Positions 18,103 to 27,831 of a stretch of 64,000 nucleotides of DNA are shown here, in pieces. The stretch comes from Bradyrhizobium sp. WSM1417 (GTDB lineage: Bacteria; Pseudomonadota; Alphaproteobacteria; Rhizobiales; Xanthobacteraceae). Under the pieces are notes generated by a model. The model did not search any database. It was not told the DNA's origin and was given only the letters and a program-made list of their open reading frames with translations. The stretch covers positions 2,780,392 to 2,844,391 of the forward strand of contig NZ_KI911783.1 of NCBI RefSeq assembly GCF_000515415.1. Reading direction: 5' to 3'. The translations under genes were made by a program, and so were the position numbers. Position 1 is the stretch's first letter; every line of letters starts with the position of its first letter.

Positions 18103-18665
18103 GTCAGCCCCCGAAGCAGCTCCGTTCCGTGAAAGGTTGGACTGAAATCCGGCCAAGCCCTATCTTTCGAAGAAACTTCGACGGGCGTGTTGGGCCATTC
18201 AATATTGAAGCGAGGGTCATCAAATCGGATGCCCCGCTCCTGTTCCGGTCCATAAAATTCGCTCACCATATAGAATGCTTCGGTATCATCCGAAAGCGTC
18301 AGGAAACCGTGTGCGAAGCCTTTCGGCACCAAGAGCATCAGGCGGTTTTCGGCGGTCAGCTCGATGCCGAACCATTTTCCGAAAGTCGGAGAATCCGGTC
18401 TGATGTCGATGATCGCATCGTACAGTGCTCCGCGTACGCAGCGGACCACCTTGATTTCGGCGGCCGGCGGCAATTGATAATGCATGCCACGGAGCGTGCC
18501 GGCCTTCGCGCTGAGCGAATTGTTGATCTGAACGGCTGACATTGGAGCGCCCGCCGCATCGAATTCCTTCTGGCAGAAGAGCCGGGCGAAGAAGCCGCGA
18601 TCGTCTCCGCGCTTGTCCAGTTCGATCGTGTAGGCGCCGAGTAGAGAGGTCTTGTGGAATTTCAT
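18099..18665 (-). CDS. rfbC: dTDP-4-dehydrorhamnose 3,5-epimerase family (RfbC-like)
   Basis: 188 aa from the ATG at 18665 (GAGAGA upstream). The cupin family signatures are present: DDRGFFARLFCQKEF, QINNSLSAKAGTLRGMHYQ (catalytic His in RGMHYQ), VRCVRGALYDAIIDIR and VPKGFAHGFLTL. Classical members epimerise dTDP-4-keto-6-deoxyglucose at C3 and C5. Because the operon starts with rfbF (CDP-glucose synthesis) and not rmlA, the substrate here may be a CDP-4-keto sugar instead. That substrate switch is inference. Confidence 0.9.
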   Translation of the reverse strand: MKFHKTSLLGAYTIELDKRGDDRGFFARLFCQKEFDAAGAPMSAVQINNSLSAKAGTLRGMHYQLPPAAEIKVVRCVRGALYDAIIDIRPDSPTFGKWFGIELTAENRLMLLVPKGFAHGFLTLSDDTEAFYMVSEFYGPEQERGIRFDDPRFNIEWPNTPVEVSSKDRAWPDFSPTFHGTELLRGLT

Positions 18666-18678
18666 GCGTCTCTCGAAG

Positions 18679-19722
18679 TCATTGCCAAAAGAGGTCGGCA
18701 GTAAGTCGTTCGTTTGCAATGTGCCCCTTCAGGGTACGAAGCCGCATCAAAGCGGAATCTCTGAAATCCCTGTCTGAAAAGTTCATCGTAGCGAGACCAG
18801 TGCAAAGATTTCGGACGGATTGTGCGATGGGCGTGGCGGGCACATGCGAAGGAGCAAGCTTCGCGAATAACGAGAAGTCCACCTGATAGGATCGTTTGTC
18901 GGGCGGTGCGTCCCGGTTGATGCTGACCTTAGTACCGGGCAATTCGGCTGCGACAACTTCCGCAAGCTCCTTCACTTGATAGTTGCCATTCGTGCTTCCC
19001 ACGTTGACGAGGAGTACGTCGCCACCATTATCCGCGCATCTGCTAATGGCCCATTCGATGGCGCGTGCCATATCGGACACATCAATGAGCGGACGCCACG
19101 GCGATCCATCGCTCAGGACGGATATTTCCTTAGAGGCAAGTGCGTTTGCGACGAAGTCATTGAGCACGAGGTCCAGGCGAAGTCGGTCTGACATTCCACA
19201 GGCCGTGGCAAAACGCAGGCAGGTTACCGTCATGTTGCCGGCATTGTGGGACCGCAGCGCATTTTCCATCGCGACTTTGGATCGAGCATAGGCCGTGAGC
19301 GGATTGAGCGGGTCGCCTTCCCGACGAGGGCCACCCTCTGCTGCACCGTAGATGCTGCAGCTCGAGGCGAACACGAAGTTCTTTACGCCGCGCTCCGCGG
19401 CCATTCGCGCAAGCGCGATGCTCGCACGTTCGTTGATCGCCTCGGTTACGCTCTCGAATTCGGTGCCCATCGGATCATTAGAAATAGCAGCCAGGTGCAC
19501 CACAGCGTCGACACCGTCTAGGAGCTCCGCCGGAAACCGCCGGATATCGCCGAAATGTAGTCGATCCAGGCGGGTTTCAGGCAGTGTTGCGGCGGCGGTG
19601 AGGTTGTGGGCGAAGTAGCCGCTGTCGAAGCCGATCAATTCGGCGGACGGAAGGGCCTTTCGCAGGTGCCGAGTCAGGACTGGGCCCACATAACCCATAG
19701 GGCCGGTGATCAGAATGCGCAT
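18679..19722 (-). CDS. NAD(P)-dependent SDR, nucleotide-sugar epimerase/dehydratase
   Basis: 347 aa from the ATG at 19722, directly opening the NAD-binding motif MRILITGPMGYVGPVL. A TTG at 19740 is an alternative. The catalytic region reads FASSCSIYGA then LTAYARSKVAMENAL, giving the Ser and the YxxxK pair. Its length and the late INRDAPPDKRSYQVDF segment fit extended SDRs acting on NDP-hexoses. In rfbF-led operons this slot often holds CDP-glucose 4,6-dehydratase, but the sequence looks more like the broader epimerase group, so the precise step is left open. Confidence 0.85.
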   Translation of the reverse strand: MRILITGPMGYVGPVLTRHLRKALPSAELIGFDSGYFAHNLTAAATLPETRLDRLHFGDIRRFPAELLDGVDAVVHLAAISNDPMGTEFESVTEAINERASIALARMAAERGVKNFVFASSCSIYGAAEGGPRREGDPLNPLTAYARSKVAMENALRSHNAGNMTVTCLRFATACGMSDRLRLDLVLNDFVANALASKEISVLSDGSPWRPLIDVSDMARAIEWAISRCADNGGDVLLVNVGSTNGNYQVKELAEVVAAELPGTKVSINRDAPPDKRSYQVDFSLFAKLAPSHVPATPIAQSVRNLCTGLATMNFSDRDFRDSALMRLRTLKGHIANERLTADLFWQ

Positions 19723-19741
19723 TTTGAATGGTCCGTTCAAT

Positions 19742-20512
19742 TTACCAAGTTTTCCATGGCGCCTTATTATTTGCCCAAAGATCTTCGAGGTAGCGTTTGT
19801 CCCGAAGTGTATCCATCGGATGCCAGAACCCGCGATGGAAGAAAACGCTCAGTTGAGCTTCCTCGGCGAGATTGGTCATGGGTTCCTTCTCCCAAACGGT
19901 GGCATCCCCCTCGATGTAGTCACCGACTTTTGGTGACAGCACAAAGAAACCCCCATTGATCCAGCCGCCATCCCCTTGCGGTTTTTCCTGAAAGCCGGTC
20001 ACACGGTTGCCCTCGGATTTGATGGCCCCAAATCGTCCCGGTGGCTGAGTGGCGGTGACGGTTGCAAGACGTCCTTCTCGCTTGTGAAGTGCGATTGCCT
20101 CCGTAATATCAATGTCTGCGACGCCATCACCGTAGGTGAGACAGAACGCGTCATCGCTCCCGACGAAGGGCAGAATCCGCTTGATCCGGCCACCGATCAT
20201 CGTCTGTTCGCCCGTGTCTATCAAAGTGACGCGCCACGGCTCAGCATGCTTGTGAAGCACCTCCATTCGATTTTCTCGGAGGTCGAAGGTGACGTTGGAC
20301 TGGTGCAAAAAATAGTTCGAGAAATATTCTTTGATGACGTATCCCCGATAGCCGAGGCAGATGATAAATTCGTTGATGCCATGGCTCGAGTAAATCTTCA
20401 TGATGTGCCAGAGGATTGGCTTTCCTCCGATCTCGATCATCGGCTTTGGTTTAACATCCGTCTCCTCGGCGAACCGCGTCCCGAGACCGCCGGCCAACAA
20501 GACTGCTTTCAT
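19742..20512 (-). CDS. rfbF: Glucose-1-phosphate cytidylyltransferase
   Basis: 256 aa. The N-terminus MKAVLLAGGLGTRFAEET is the nucleotidyltransferase signature (LAGGxGTR) and KPKPMIEIGGKPILWHIM is characteristic of RfbF. LTYGDGVADIDI supplies the metal-binding Asp. The enzyme makes CDP-glucose from CTP and glucose 1-phosphate, the entry point to CDP-linked deoxy or branched sugars. It heads a minus-strand operon (rfbF, SDR, rfbC, SDR) with gaps of under 25 bases, so the cluster probably supplies an unusual sugar to the polysaccharide. Confidence 0.93.
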   Translation of the reverse strand: MKAVLLAGGLGTRFAEETDVKPKPMIEIGGKPILWHIMKIYSSHGINEFIICLGYRGYVIKEYFSNYFLHQSNVTFDLRENRMEVLHKHAEPWRVTLIDTGEQTMIGGRIKRILPFVGSDDAFCLTYGDGVADIDITEAIALHKREGRLATVTATQPPGRFGAIKSEGNRVTGFQEKPQGDGGWINGGFFVLSPKVGDYIEGDATVWEKEPMTNLAEEAQLSVFFHRGFWHPMDTLRDKRYLEDLWANNKAPWKTW

Positions 20513-20767
20513 ACGGGTACCACCGTTCTACGAGACGTCGGGGCCTGGGTGACATACCAGGCGAATATGAATTGTAACTCCGAACTACACCAAGGGCCGG
20601 CTTCTAGCCAGAGGCCAAATTATTGAAATGCCCAAATGGTTTATTTAAAAAACGTGCGAATGCTGTTCCGAAAATGAGCATGAGGGATACTGAAGAAGTT
20701 CGTCCAGTTCACGTGACTAACAAATTGCGAGAAGTAATATCCTACCTCCAGCCAATGTAAAAGATCC

Positions 20768-21760
20768 TCATGGTTTCTGTTTCGCGAAAGCAGGATTCTC
20801 TACCTCAATCAAGGCAAAACCTTTTCTGAACACGCTGTGACGGACTAGATCGAGAAGCATGTGGGGCGGAGTCGGATCGTGCTTGCGGGTGAGCCGCACG
20901 CGCAGGGACCAGAGAGCTTGGCCCAGGATGGCGCCAACGTCGACCAATGCTGCGTAGGCGGGGCCATGGTTCTTAATGAAGTAGCGGCGGCGGGCTTCCA
21001 GCATGTATGGGGGGAGCGGCTTGGGCGATGAATTGACACCCGTGGACTGCCCGACAAGATGCACTACCCGGCTGGCCGGGACGTACCAGGTCGGCCATCC
21101 CTTTTGGCGGGCGTTGAAGCAGTAGTCGATATCGTCGAAATAGGTGTAGTAACCCTCGTCGAGCAGTCCGACTTCTTCGAGAACCCGCCGTCGGATGATC
21201 ATGCTCGCGCCAGAGACCCAATCGGTGGGGAACGTCTCGTCACGAACAGGCGGTGCGACAATCCAAGGCCTCAGGAGCCGGGTGACGAGACCTAGCTTCA
21301 GGTTGGCTTCAAACTCGCTGAGAGGCGACTGGAAGCGAAACGCGGAGCGTTGCGGCGTACCGTCGGGATTTTCCAGCCGGCTGCCGGCCACGCCAACGGC
21401 CGGGCTATGATCCATGAAATCGACAAGGGCCTTGAAGGCGCCGGGGCGGACAATGGTGTCGGAGTTGAGCAGCAGCACGTAATCGGGCGGATCGGCACTG
21501 TCGAGCGCCGGGCGGATTACCGCGTTGTTGCCCCCAGTGAAGCCCAGATTAACGGGCAAGGCCGTGAGCGTACACCACGCGTCCCAGCCGTTGTCCTCGA
21601 TGGTGACGCTCAATCGTTCGGCGGAATCGGCCCCGGTCCCGTTCTCGCAGAGCGCGACGTGAGCGCCCGGAACGCTGCCGATCTCGGCCGCGACCGAATG
21701 CAGGCAGTCGATGGTAAGATCGGTGACGCGGTAGCTGACGATGACGATGAGGAGTTTCAC
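20768..21760 (-). CDS. Family 2 glycosyltransferase (rhamnosyltransferase-like)
   Basis: 330 aa from the GTG at 21760 (VKLLIVIVSYRVTDLTIDCL), the usual opening of this group; an ATG at 21844 adds 28 residues without a better ribosome site. NLGFTGGNNAVIRPAL, LLLNSDTIVRPGAF (DxD-like nucleotide-sugar metal site as NSD) and DEGYYTYFDDIDYCFNARQKG are family signatures of WbbL-type enzymes. It adds a sugar to a lipid-linked intermediate on the cytoplasmic side. It lies upstream of the rfbF operon in the same direction but 255 bases away. Confidence 0.88.
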   Translation of the reverse strand: MKLLIVIVSYRVTDLTIDCLHSVAAEIGSVPGAHVALCENGTGADSAERLSVTIEDNGWDAWCTLTALPVNLGFTGGNNAVIRPALDSADPPDYVLLLNSDTIVRPGAFKALVDFMDHSPAVGVAGSRLENPDGTPQRSAFRFQSPLSEFEANLKLGLVTRLLRPWIVAPPVRDETFPTDWVSGASMIIRRRVLEEVGLLDEGYYTYFDDIDYCFNARQKGWPTWYVPASRVVHLVGQSTGVNSSPKPLPPYMLEARRRYFIKNHGPAYAALVDVGAILGQALWSLRVRLTRKHDPTPPHMLLDLVRHSVFRKGFALIEVENPAFAKQKP

Positions 21761-22548
21761 TGGGATAAGACCGATCTGCAGCAGAGGGAGATGCCGATTT
21801 GAATGTGTCAGTGCCAGGCCTGCGCACGCTCGGAGGGTGTCCAACCCGATCCCTATAGCATGATGGATTTACGCCAGACGAGGGGGGTGCGACAGCGGTG
21901 GTTAAACCGTCGCGTCGTTGAACTTCCCCGCGCGTGAGGCAGTTAGTGAAGGGCGGCGGCTCTTGCCCGGCAGCAGCCGCGCGCTAACAACGTCCCGTTC
22001 GGGCATGCACGCACCCGGCGCGATCCGTTCAGATCCCCGGCGAGGCCGTGCCCATGGGCCCCATCCTGCCCTCGAACCCCGGGCCTCGGGGCATTGGCTC
22101 TGGTGGCGCTGGTCACGTCCTCGATACTGCCGGTGGCCGAAAGCCGGCGGGCGGCACATCGGCTTTTCGTGATATCCCACACCATGCGTTGACCGTATTC
22201 CCAGCGGCTTAGCGGCGTAAACCTTTTCGATACCGGAACACAACAGGATCGACCATCGAGATCAATCCGGTTAACTGGGAGAGCGACGGGAATGCCGGAC
22301 ATGACGCCCCACAGCGGCGGATGGCGCCGGCCCGGCAGGGCAGGGGAATCGTGGCGCCGCGGGAGGGCCTGCGCCGGCGAACCGCCGCCACGACCCGGTG
22401 GCGGGCATGGACCGCCTTGGCTTGGTCGTCGGCCGGGTCTCAGGTTGCCCTGATGTGACTAGCCTAGATTGTGCGCCGTGCGGTAAAACCGCGCCATCGC
22501 GCGATAAATCGTCCGAACCTTTACCGCAACCGATGATTGGACTTCACG
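21761..22548. other. Long intergenic region, GC-rich
   Basis: Nearly 800 bases between the divergent glycosyltransferase and Tat-protein genes. Open frames on both strands are rich in Arg, Pro and Gly and lack ribosome sites, so none is called. Promoters for both flanking genes should lie here, but no convincing -35/-10 pair was picked out. Confidence 0.4.
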
Positions 22549-24795
22549 ATGACGTCGAGAATGGACCGCAGAACCTTCCTGCAGGGCGTGAGCGTCGCGT
22601 CCTTGACCTCGCTGCTGCCGGCCAGCGAGATTGCGGCGGCGCCCGCGCCGTTGGCGGCGGCTAGGTCAGCTTCATCAACCACCAACAAGAAGCTGCAGGT
22701 GAACTTCAATTTCCTGCAGACGGGAGGGGATTATCCTTTCTTAAATCACCTTAAGACAGCTCAAGCTTGGTCTTTTGTTGATAGCTCTGCACGTCCCACC
22801 TCACCGGCGCCGAATACATTGGATAGCGATGGTTATCCACTAACGCTCTCAAACGGGGGGCTAACTACGGTCTTCTTTATTCCTTCTCAAGATCCGATGA
22901 AGGGGCGTCCCGGCCGCTACGTTGTTACTTGGGAAGGCGACGGCACCATTAGTACGCCGGGCACCGCAGTAAGTGGCGCAAAGAGCGGGTTGAATGGTCG
23001 CTACGAGTTCATCCCGAGCAGCACGAGAGTTGTATTCTCCATCACCGCGACGAATCCCGCGAATAGGATTCGAAACATCAAATATTTTCACGTGGCCGAC
23101 GAAGCTCGGATCAAAGCCGGGGAAGTCTTCGCAGTAGACTTTAAACAACGGTTGGCCGACGCAAATTTCGGAGTTTTCCGTTTTTTGAATTGGCAGAACG
23201 GTAATTTCTCAAATGTCACAACATGGGCGTCGCGGAAGCCAGTCTCGTATGTTTACTACGCGGGATATGAGCTACGTGGAAGTATATATGCTGGGATCAC
23301 GACTAACCAGGGGGACAATTACTCAATTTCGTTTGGCTCTGGGGCACCCAACGACAAGCAAACAATTACTGTGCTTTTCAATGCAAACGCCGCGACGACT
23401 ACTCCAACGCTCAATCTAAACGGCGCTGGGGCTGTTCCCATAAGAAACCAGTTTGGATTGCAACTGGACACCACCGAGAAGCCCAGCCAGCGTTACGCGA
23501 CCCTCGTCTATGATCGCTCCCTCGGAGTTTGGCTGAAAAAAGGGGGCGACGCGTCTGGATTCAACCAGGGTCTGGACAATGGTGTTCCTCTGGAAATTTG
23601 CCTCCAGCTTTGCGTTGAGATGGCCGTTCATCCCTGGTTTGTCACACCTTATCTCGCTGTTGATCCCGCTACAGATTTTATCGCTGGTTTGGCTGCGTAT
23701 TGCAAAGCAAAAGCGCCAGTTTGGATGGTGCCTCGATTTGAGGTTGTCCCCAACGAATGTTGGAACAGCGTATTCTGCGCAACACAAATTGGATATCTCA
23801 AAGCAAAGATTCGCTGGCCCACGGGCGGATCATACAACATCCACAACTGGGCTGGCATGGTCGGCTCGATCGGCGGTCAGGCTGTTAGCGCCGTGTACGG
23901 TAACGATGGTTCGAAATATCAAACCATCTGCGGCGTGCAGCAGTCATCTGAGCCTTCCGCAAGCCGTGACCGCTTAGCCTCCTCTGCCTACGTCGCTGAC
24001 GGCGGTACTGCGGCGAGTAAGTGGATTACGCACGTCGCACCCGCCTGCTATTTCGGAGCTTCGTACTCTTGTGCTCAGGAGGTTGCTGCAGCCTACAAAT
24101 ATTCGTTGGCCGACACTGCTATGCGAGCACAGCTCGCTACGGATTTTGTGAACAGTACACTCGTCACTGTAAATTCAAACAACGCGACGGGGCCAATAAC
24201 AGTCAAGATTGCATCGTTCACAGCTTGGAAGACGTGGGCAGCCGGCTTTGGCGTAAAGCTCACCGCATATGAAGGAGGATGGTCGCCGGACTATCCGGCT
24301 ACGGATTCCAACTCACCTATCTCAGGAGCAACGAAAGGCAATCAGTGTGTGCTTACCTTGGCTACGACTAATGCTCCAAACAACTCTGCTAGCAAAACCG
24401 GCACCGGTGCTGTGCCAGGCATGATGCTCAAGATTACAGGTGTCAATGGCATGGTGGAGCTGAATGGAAATACCTACAAAGTCATATCGGTTAACGGAAA
24501 CAGCGTGACAATAGACGTCAATAGTTCAAGTTTCGCTCCGTACACCTCGGGTGGCACCGCGTCGTATCAGGGCGACGCTGTAAATAGGACAGCGTTGCGA
24601 AAAGCATCGAAATCCTCAAATGTTCTCCCTATCGCGTGGAAGCAGTTCTACACGGGCTTAGCGGGATTGGGCACGGAGTTTCCCTCGGTTTTTCAGTTCG
24701 CTGGTGCTGACAATAGTTGGTCTGTGCTCGATCCGGACATTTACTCATCGTCAACCTCCCAACAATGGAATGCCATCTTGACATTTGGCCGATAG
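22549..24795 (+). CDS. Tat-exported glycosidase-like protein with phage tail-fibre-type modules
   Basis: 748 aa. MDRRTFLQGVSVASLTSLLP is a twin-arginine signal (RR at residues 7-8). PRFEVVPNECWN places an Asn-Glu pair at N402-E403 and LTAYEGGWS a second Glu at E575, the arrangement of acid and nucleophile in clan GH-A (beta/alpha)8 glycosidases. Two inserts look phage-derived: residues about 270-335 (TTTPTLNLNGAGAVPIRNQ, a tail-fibre repeat pattern) and about 602-674 (ITGVNGMVELNGNTYKVISV, the E1-FCCH-like module common in phage tail proteins). It may trim or depolymerise the exopolysaccharide outside the membrane. The enzyme class is inferred from motifs only. Confidence 0.7.
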   Translation: MTSRMDRRTFLQGVSVASLTSLLPASEIAAAPAPLAAARSASSTTNKKLQVNFNFLQTGGDYPFLNHLKTAQAWSFVDSSARPTSPAPNTLDSDGYPLTLSNGGLTTVFFIPSQDPMKGRPGRYVVTWEGDGTISTPGTAVSGAKSGLNGRYEFIPSSTRVVFSITATNPANRIRNIKYFHVADEARIKAGEVFAVDFKQRLADANFGVFRFLNWQNGNFSNVTTWASRKPVSYVYYAGYELRGSIYAGITTNQGDNYSISFGSGAPNDKQTITVLFNANAATTTPTLNLNGAGAVPIRNQFGLQLDTTEKPSQRYATLVYDRSLGVWLKKGGDASGFNQGLDNGVPLEICLQLCVEMAVHPWFVTPYLAVDPATDFIAGLAAYCKAKAPVWMVPRFEVVPNECWNSVFCATQIGYLKAKIRWPTGGSYNIHNWAGMVGSIGGQAVSAVYGNDGSKYQTICGVQQSSEPSASRDRLASSAYVADGGTAASKWITHVAPACYFGASYSCAQEVAAAYKYSLADTAMRAQLATDFVNSTLVTVNSNNATGPITVKIASFTAWKTWAAGFGVKLTAYEGGWSPDYPATDSNSPISGATKGNQCVLTLATTNAPNNSASKTGTGAVPGMMLKITGVNGMVELNGNTYKVISVNGNSVTIDVNSSSFAPYTSGGTASYQGDAVNRTALRKASKSSNVLPIAWKQFYTGLAGLGTEFPSVFQFAGADNSWSVLDPDIYSSSTSQQWNAILTFGR

Positions 24796-24969
24796 TTCCT
24801 GGGCGGCACAGTCCCTCTAGGAGGTAACTCAGACGACCCTGCCTTTGGTGGGACGTTCGCATTGATTCTTCAATTGTGTCCTTACCTTAAGGGTGTCGTT
24901 CACCTTTCGTTGGAGGCTTACATGTAGTATCAACAGCCTGTCCTTGACCGGTTGCATTGGCCTTTTTGA

Positions 24970-26367
24970 ATGACTGGCAACATCTTCAGCTATTTTGTCC
25001 TCTTCGCTTGGCCTGCTGTAGTTATATTCTTGTTTGTTTCGCGCCCTCAAAATCAAGCGCTTATATGGAGTGTCCTTGGAGCGCAATTGATTTTGCCCGA
25101 AGTTACGTCCTTCAAAATCGAGATGCTTCCTGCTCTCGATAAGAATTCCGTGGCGGTTATTGCCCCTGCATTGGCTTGTACAATCCTCGCTAGCCCGAAG
25201 GTGCGCCAAAATAACCAATGGGGTTTGACCGAGTTTTTATTGGCGACCTATCTGGTCTGCCCTCTTGTCACTTCATCGTTTAACGGCGAGCCGATAATAC
25301 TCGGTTCAAAAATTTTACCCGCGGCAGGTTATTACGATGCAGTCTCCGCTTCAATCATTCAGCTTCTAAATCTGCTGCCATATCTTCTTGGCCGACGATT
25401 GCTAGGAGCTAGTCCCGACACCGAGCAGATTTTGAGGGCCTTGGTTCTGGCGGCCCTCTTCTATTCTCTGCCAATGCTGCTCGAGATACGGCTTAGCCCC
25501 CAACTTCATCATTGGATTTATGGAGTATTCCAGTCGTCGTTCGTAAACGAAGGGCGTCTTGGGGGCTTTCGGCCGACAGTATTTATGAAGAATGGTTTAG
25601 CTGTCGCTTTTTTCTTGCTGACCAGTCTCATTGCAGCAGCAATGTTCTGGAGAATAAGGAGAACCGTCTTCCATTTAGCTCCCGGGTGGTTTGTTCTGTA
25701 TCTAGGTGTACTCCTCGTTCTTTGCAAAGCTGTTGGAGCGTTGGTTTATGGTTTGATCCTTGTTCCTGTCGTTCGGTGGATCCAACCAAGACGTCAGATT
25801 CAGATTGCGATGGCGTTAGTGCTTATTGCGCTTTCGTACCCGATTCTGCGCGCCTATGACTTTTTTCCGACGGACTCGTTAGTTGAAACTGCCAAAGAAT
25901 TTAGCGTGGATCGCGCCGCATCTTTGAAAACTCGTTTCGATCAGGAACAGCAACTTCTTGTGCACGCCTCAAGCCATTTCTTTTTTGGGTGGGGACGCTT
26001 CGGCCGAAGCCGAGTTTATGACGAATACGGTAAGGATGTCACTCTGTCGGACGGCCGATGGATCATAACCATGGGCACATTCGGGTTTATGGGATTCCTT
26101 GCGGAGTTCGGGCTTCTGGTTCTTCCGGTGCTGAGAGTTGCAAGCGCGTTCCATCGCGTCAAGACCTACCAAGAGCAGTCGCTATTGGCGGCTCTCACGT
26201 TGATAGTTGGCGTCAGTTGTATCGAACAATTGCCAAACGACTCCTTGGGTCCATGGATGTGGTTGATTGCTGGTGCGCTTGCTGGAAGGGCCGATGTCTT
26301 GCGAAGGACGAAGAAGCCTGGCATGTCGCATGCGATTCCGGTTGCTCCAGCTAGTCAAGTGATGTGA
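24970..26367 (+). CDS. O-antigen polymerase/ligase-like membrane protein (Wzy-like)
   Basis: 465 aa with about ten to eleven hydrophobic segments and a long periplasmic loop ahead of HASSHFFFGWGRFGRSRVYDEYG (about residues 325-350), the HxFFGWG pattern resembling the Wzy_C region. Wzy proteins polymerise lipid-linked repeat units on the periplasmic face. It lies between the glycosidase-like gene and a Wzx-like flippase, as expected for a Wzx/Wzy pathway. Sequence conservation in this family is low, so polymerase versus ligase is not resolved. Confidence 0.75.
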   Translation: MTGNIFSYFVLFAWPAVVIFLFVSRPQNQALIWSVLGAQLILPEVTSFKIEMLPALDKNSVAVIAPALACTILASPKVRQNNQWGLTEFLLATYLVCPLVTSSFNGEPIILGSKILPAAGYYDAVSASIIQLLNLLPYLLGRRLLGASPDTEQILRALVLAALFYSLPMLLEIRLSPQLHHWIYGVFQSSFVNEGRLGGFRPTVFMKNGLAVAFFLLTSLIAAAMFWRIRRTVFHLAPGWFVLYLGVLLVLCKAVGALVYGLILVPVVRWIQPRRQIQIAMALVLIALSYPILRAYDFFPTDSLVETAKEFSVDRAASLKTRFDQEQQLLVHASSHFFFGWGRFGRSRVYDEYGKDVTLSDGRWIITMGTFGFMGFLAEFGLLVLPVLRVASAFHRVKTYQEQSLLAALTLIVGVSCIEQLPNDSLGPWMWLIAGALAGRADVLRRTKKPGMSHAIPVAPASQVM

Positions 26368-26429
26368 GGGCGCAGCATCCGTTTGTCGCATTGTAGTCAC
26401 ACCAGAGCGAGCGAAGGTCCTCAGTAAGC

Positions 26430-27791
26430 ATGATCAATCGGCATTCGACTTCGTTTAGGCATCGCGTTTTTCTGGCTGGCGCATGGAGCGTGTCTGGCTA
26501 CGCACTCAGCACCATAATCCGATTTGGAACAAACCTTTTGATGACTAGGCTGTTAGCGCCTGAAATGTTCGGGGTGATGTCAATCGCAACCACAGTAATG
26601 GTCGGGCTGGCAATGTTTTCCGATGTCGGACTGAAGCAGAGTGTGGTGCAGAATTTGCGTGGCAGCCAAGCTGACTTTCTCAATACCGCTTGGGTAACTC
26701 AGATCGTACGCGGATTTGTGCTTTGGCTGTCGGCTGCGGGTGTTGCGCTTATGATCTTAGCGTTGAATCGCGCAGAATTATTGGCTTCTTGGAGCGTTTA
26801 CGCCTCGCCAGATCTTCCCTATGTCATTCTCATTGCCGCGACCACTGCCATTTTTGCAGGATTCGAATCCACCAAGTTATTTGAAGCTAGTCGGGATATA
26901 TCGCTAGGTCGCGTAACCTACATCGACATCGGCTCACAATTAATTGGACTAGCAATTATGCTGGCATGGGTAAGTGTCGATCACTCGATTTGGGTGCTCG
27001 TCGCCGGCGGCGTGTCATCGAGCTTAAGTAGAATGATCCTGAGCCATGTCTGGCTCCGGGGTACTTCAAATTCGTTCTCGTGGAACTCGGCTGCATTTTC
27101 GGAAATTGTGAAGTTTGGCCGGTGGGTTTTTCTAGCTTCGATTCTGGGATTCTTCGTCATAAACGGGGACAGGCTTCAAATTGGTGCGCTTGTTGATAGT
27201 AAGACCTTCGGCGTCTATGTAATCGCAGCTCTCACCTTTGGTGCGATCGAACAAATCTTCGTAAAAGTGATAAGTGACGTATCGTTTCCGGCCTTGAGCG
27301 AAATCGCGCGGCAGCGCTCCACGGAGTTGCGAAGAAAGTATTATCAGTTTCGACTATTGTTTAGTTGTCTCGCAAATGTCAGTGCGGGCGCTCTGCTGGT
27401 ATGCGGAGCTGCGCTCGTCTCAAAAATGTATGATCATCGCTACATGGATGCCGGGTGGATGCTGCAAACGCTCGCGCCATGTCTCCTTGCCGCTCCGTTT
27501 CAAGTCTCTTCACAATGCTTCGTGGCCGTCGGAGACTCTAGAGCGCTGTCGCTTCTTGCAGCTGTTCGCTTCGTTGCCCTTTTCGCGTTCCTAACTTCAG
27601 GGTTCTGCTTGGGTGGATTGCAGGGTGCCTTGTGGGGGATTGTCTTGAGCAGGCTGTCCAATTTGCCACTTACGTTTTATTATAAAGCGAAGCATAGCAT
27701 TCTGGACGTCCGGATGGAGGCAAAGCTGCTGTTGTTCATGATCCCCGGTGTAATCGTCGGTTTCGGAATAGATCGTCTGATCGCCAAATAG
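26430..27791 (+). CDS. Polysaccharide flippase, Wzx/MOP-type
   Basis: 453 aa with 12-14 predicted membrane segments and the MOP-family N-terminus: VFLAGAWSVSGYALSTIIRFGTNLLMTRLL, then LAPEMFGVMSIATTVMVGLAMFSDVGL. An internal Arg/Lys loop (SEIARQRSTELRRKYYQFR, about residues 288-306) is typical. The protein would move und-PP-linked repeat units across the inner membrane. It follows the Wzy-like gene by 62 bases in the same direction. Confidence 0.88.
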   Translation: MINRHSTSFRHRVFLAGAWSVSGYALSTIIRFGTNLLMTRLLAPEMFGVMSIATTVMVGLAMFSDVGLKQSVVQNLRGSQADFLNTAWVTQIVRGFVLWLSAAGVALMILALNRAELLASWSVYASPDLPYVILIAATTAIFAGFESTKLFEASRDISLGRVTYIDIGSQLIGLAIMLAWVSVDHSIWVLVAGGVSSSLSRMILSHVWLRGTSNSFSWNSAAFSEIVKFGRWVFLASILGFFVINGDRLQIGALVDSKTFGVYVIAALTFGAIEQIFVKVISDVSFPALSEIARQRSTELRRKYYQFRLLFSCLANVSAGALLVCGAALVSKMYDHRYMDAGWMLQTLAPCLLAAPFQVSSQCFVAVGDSRALSLLAAVRFVALFAFLTSGFCLGGLQGALWGIVLSRLSNLPLTFYYKAKHSILDVRMEAKLLLFMIPGVIVGFGIDRLIAK

Positions 27792-27831
27792 GGCTAGCGG
27801 CTCCGATGCCTGAATATTGATGGAATATTAG

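Noticed and set aside
21902..22302. Minus-strand ORFs of 113-119 aa
   Set aside because: Rich in Arg, Gly and Pro without ribosome site or motif; treated as chance frames in a GC-rich gap.
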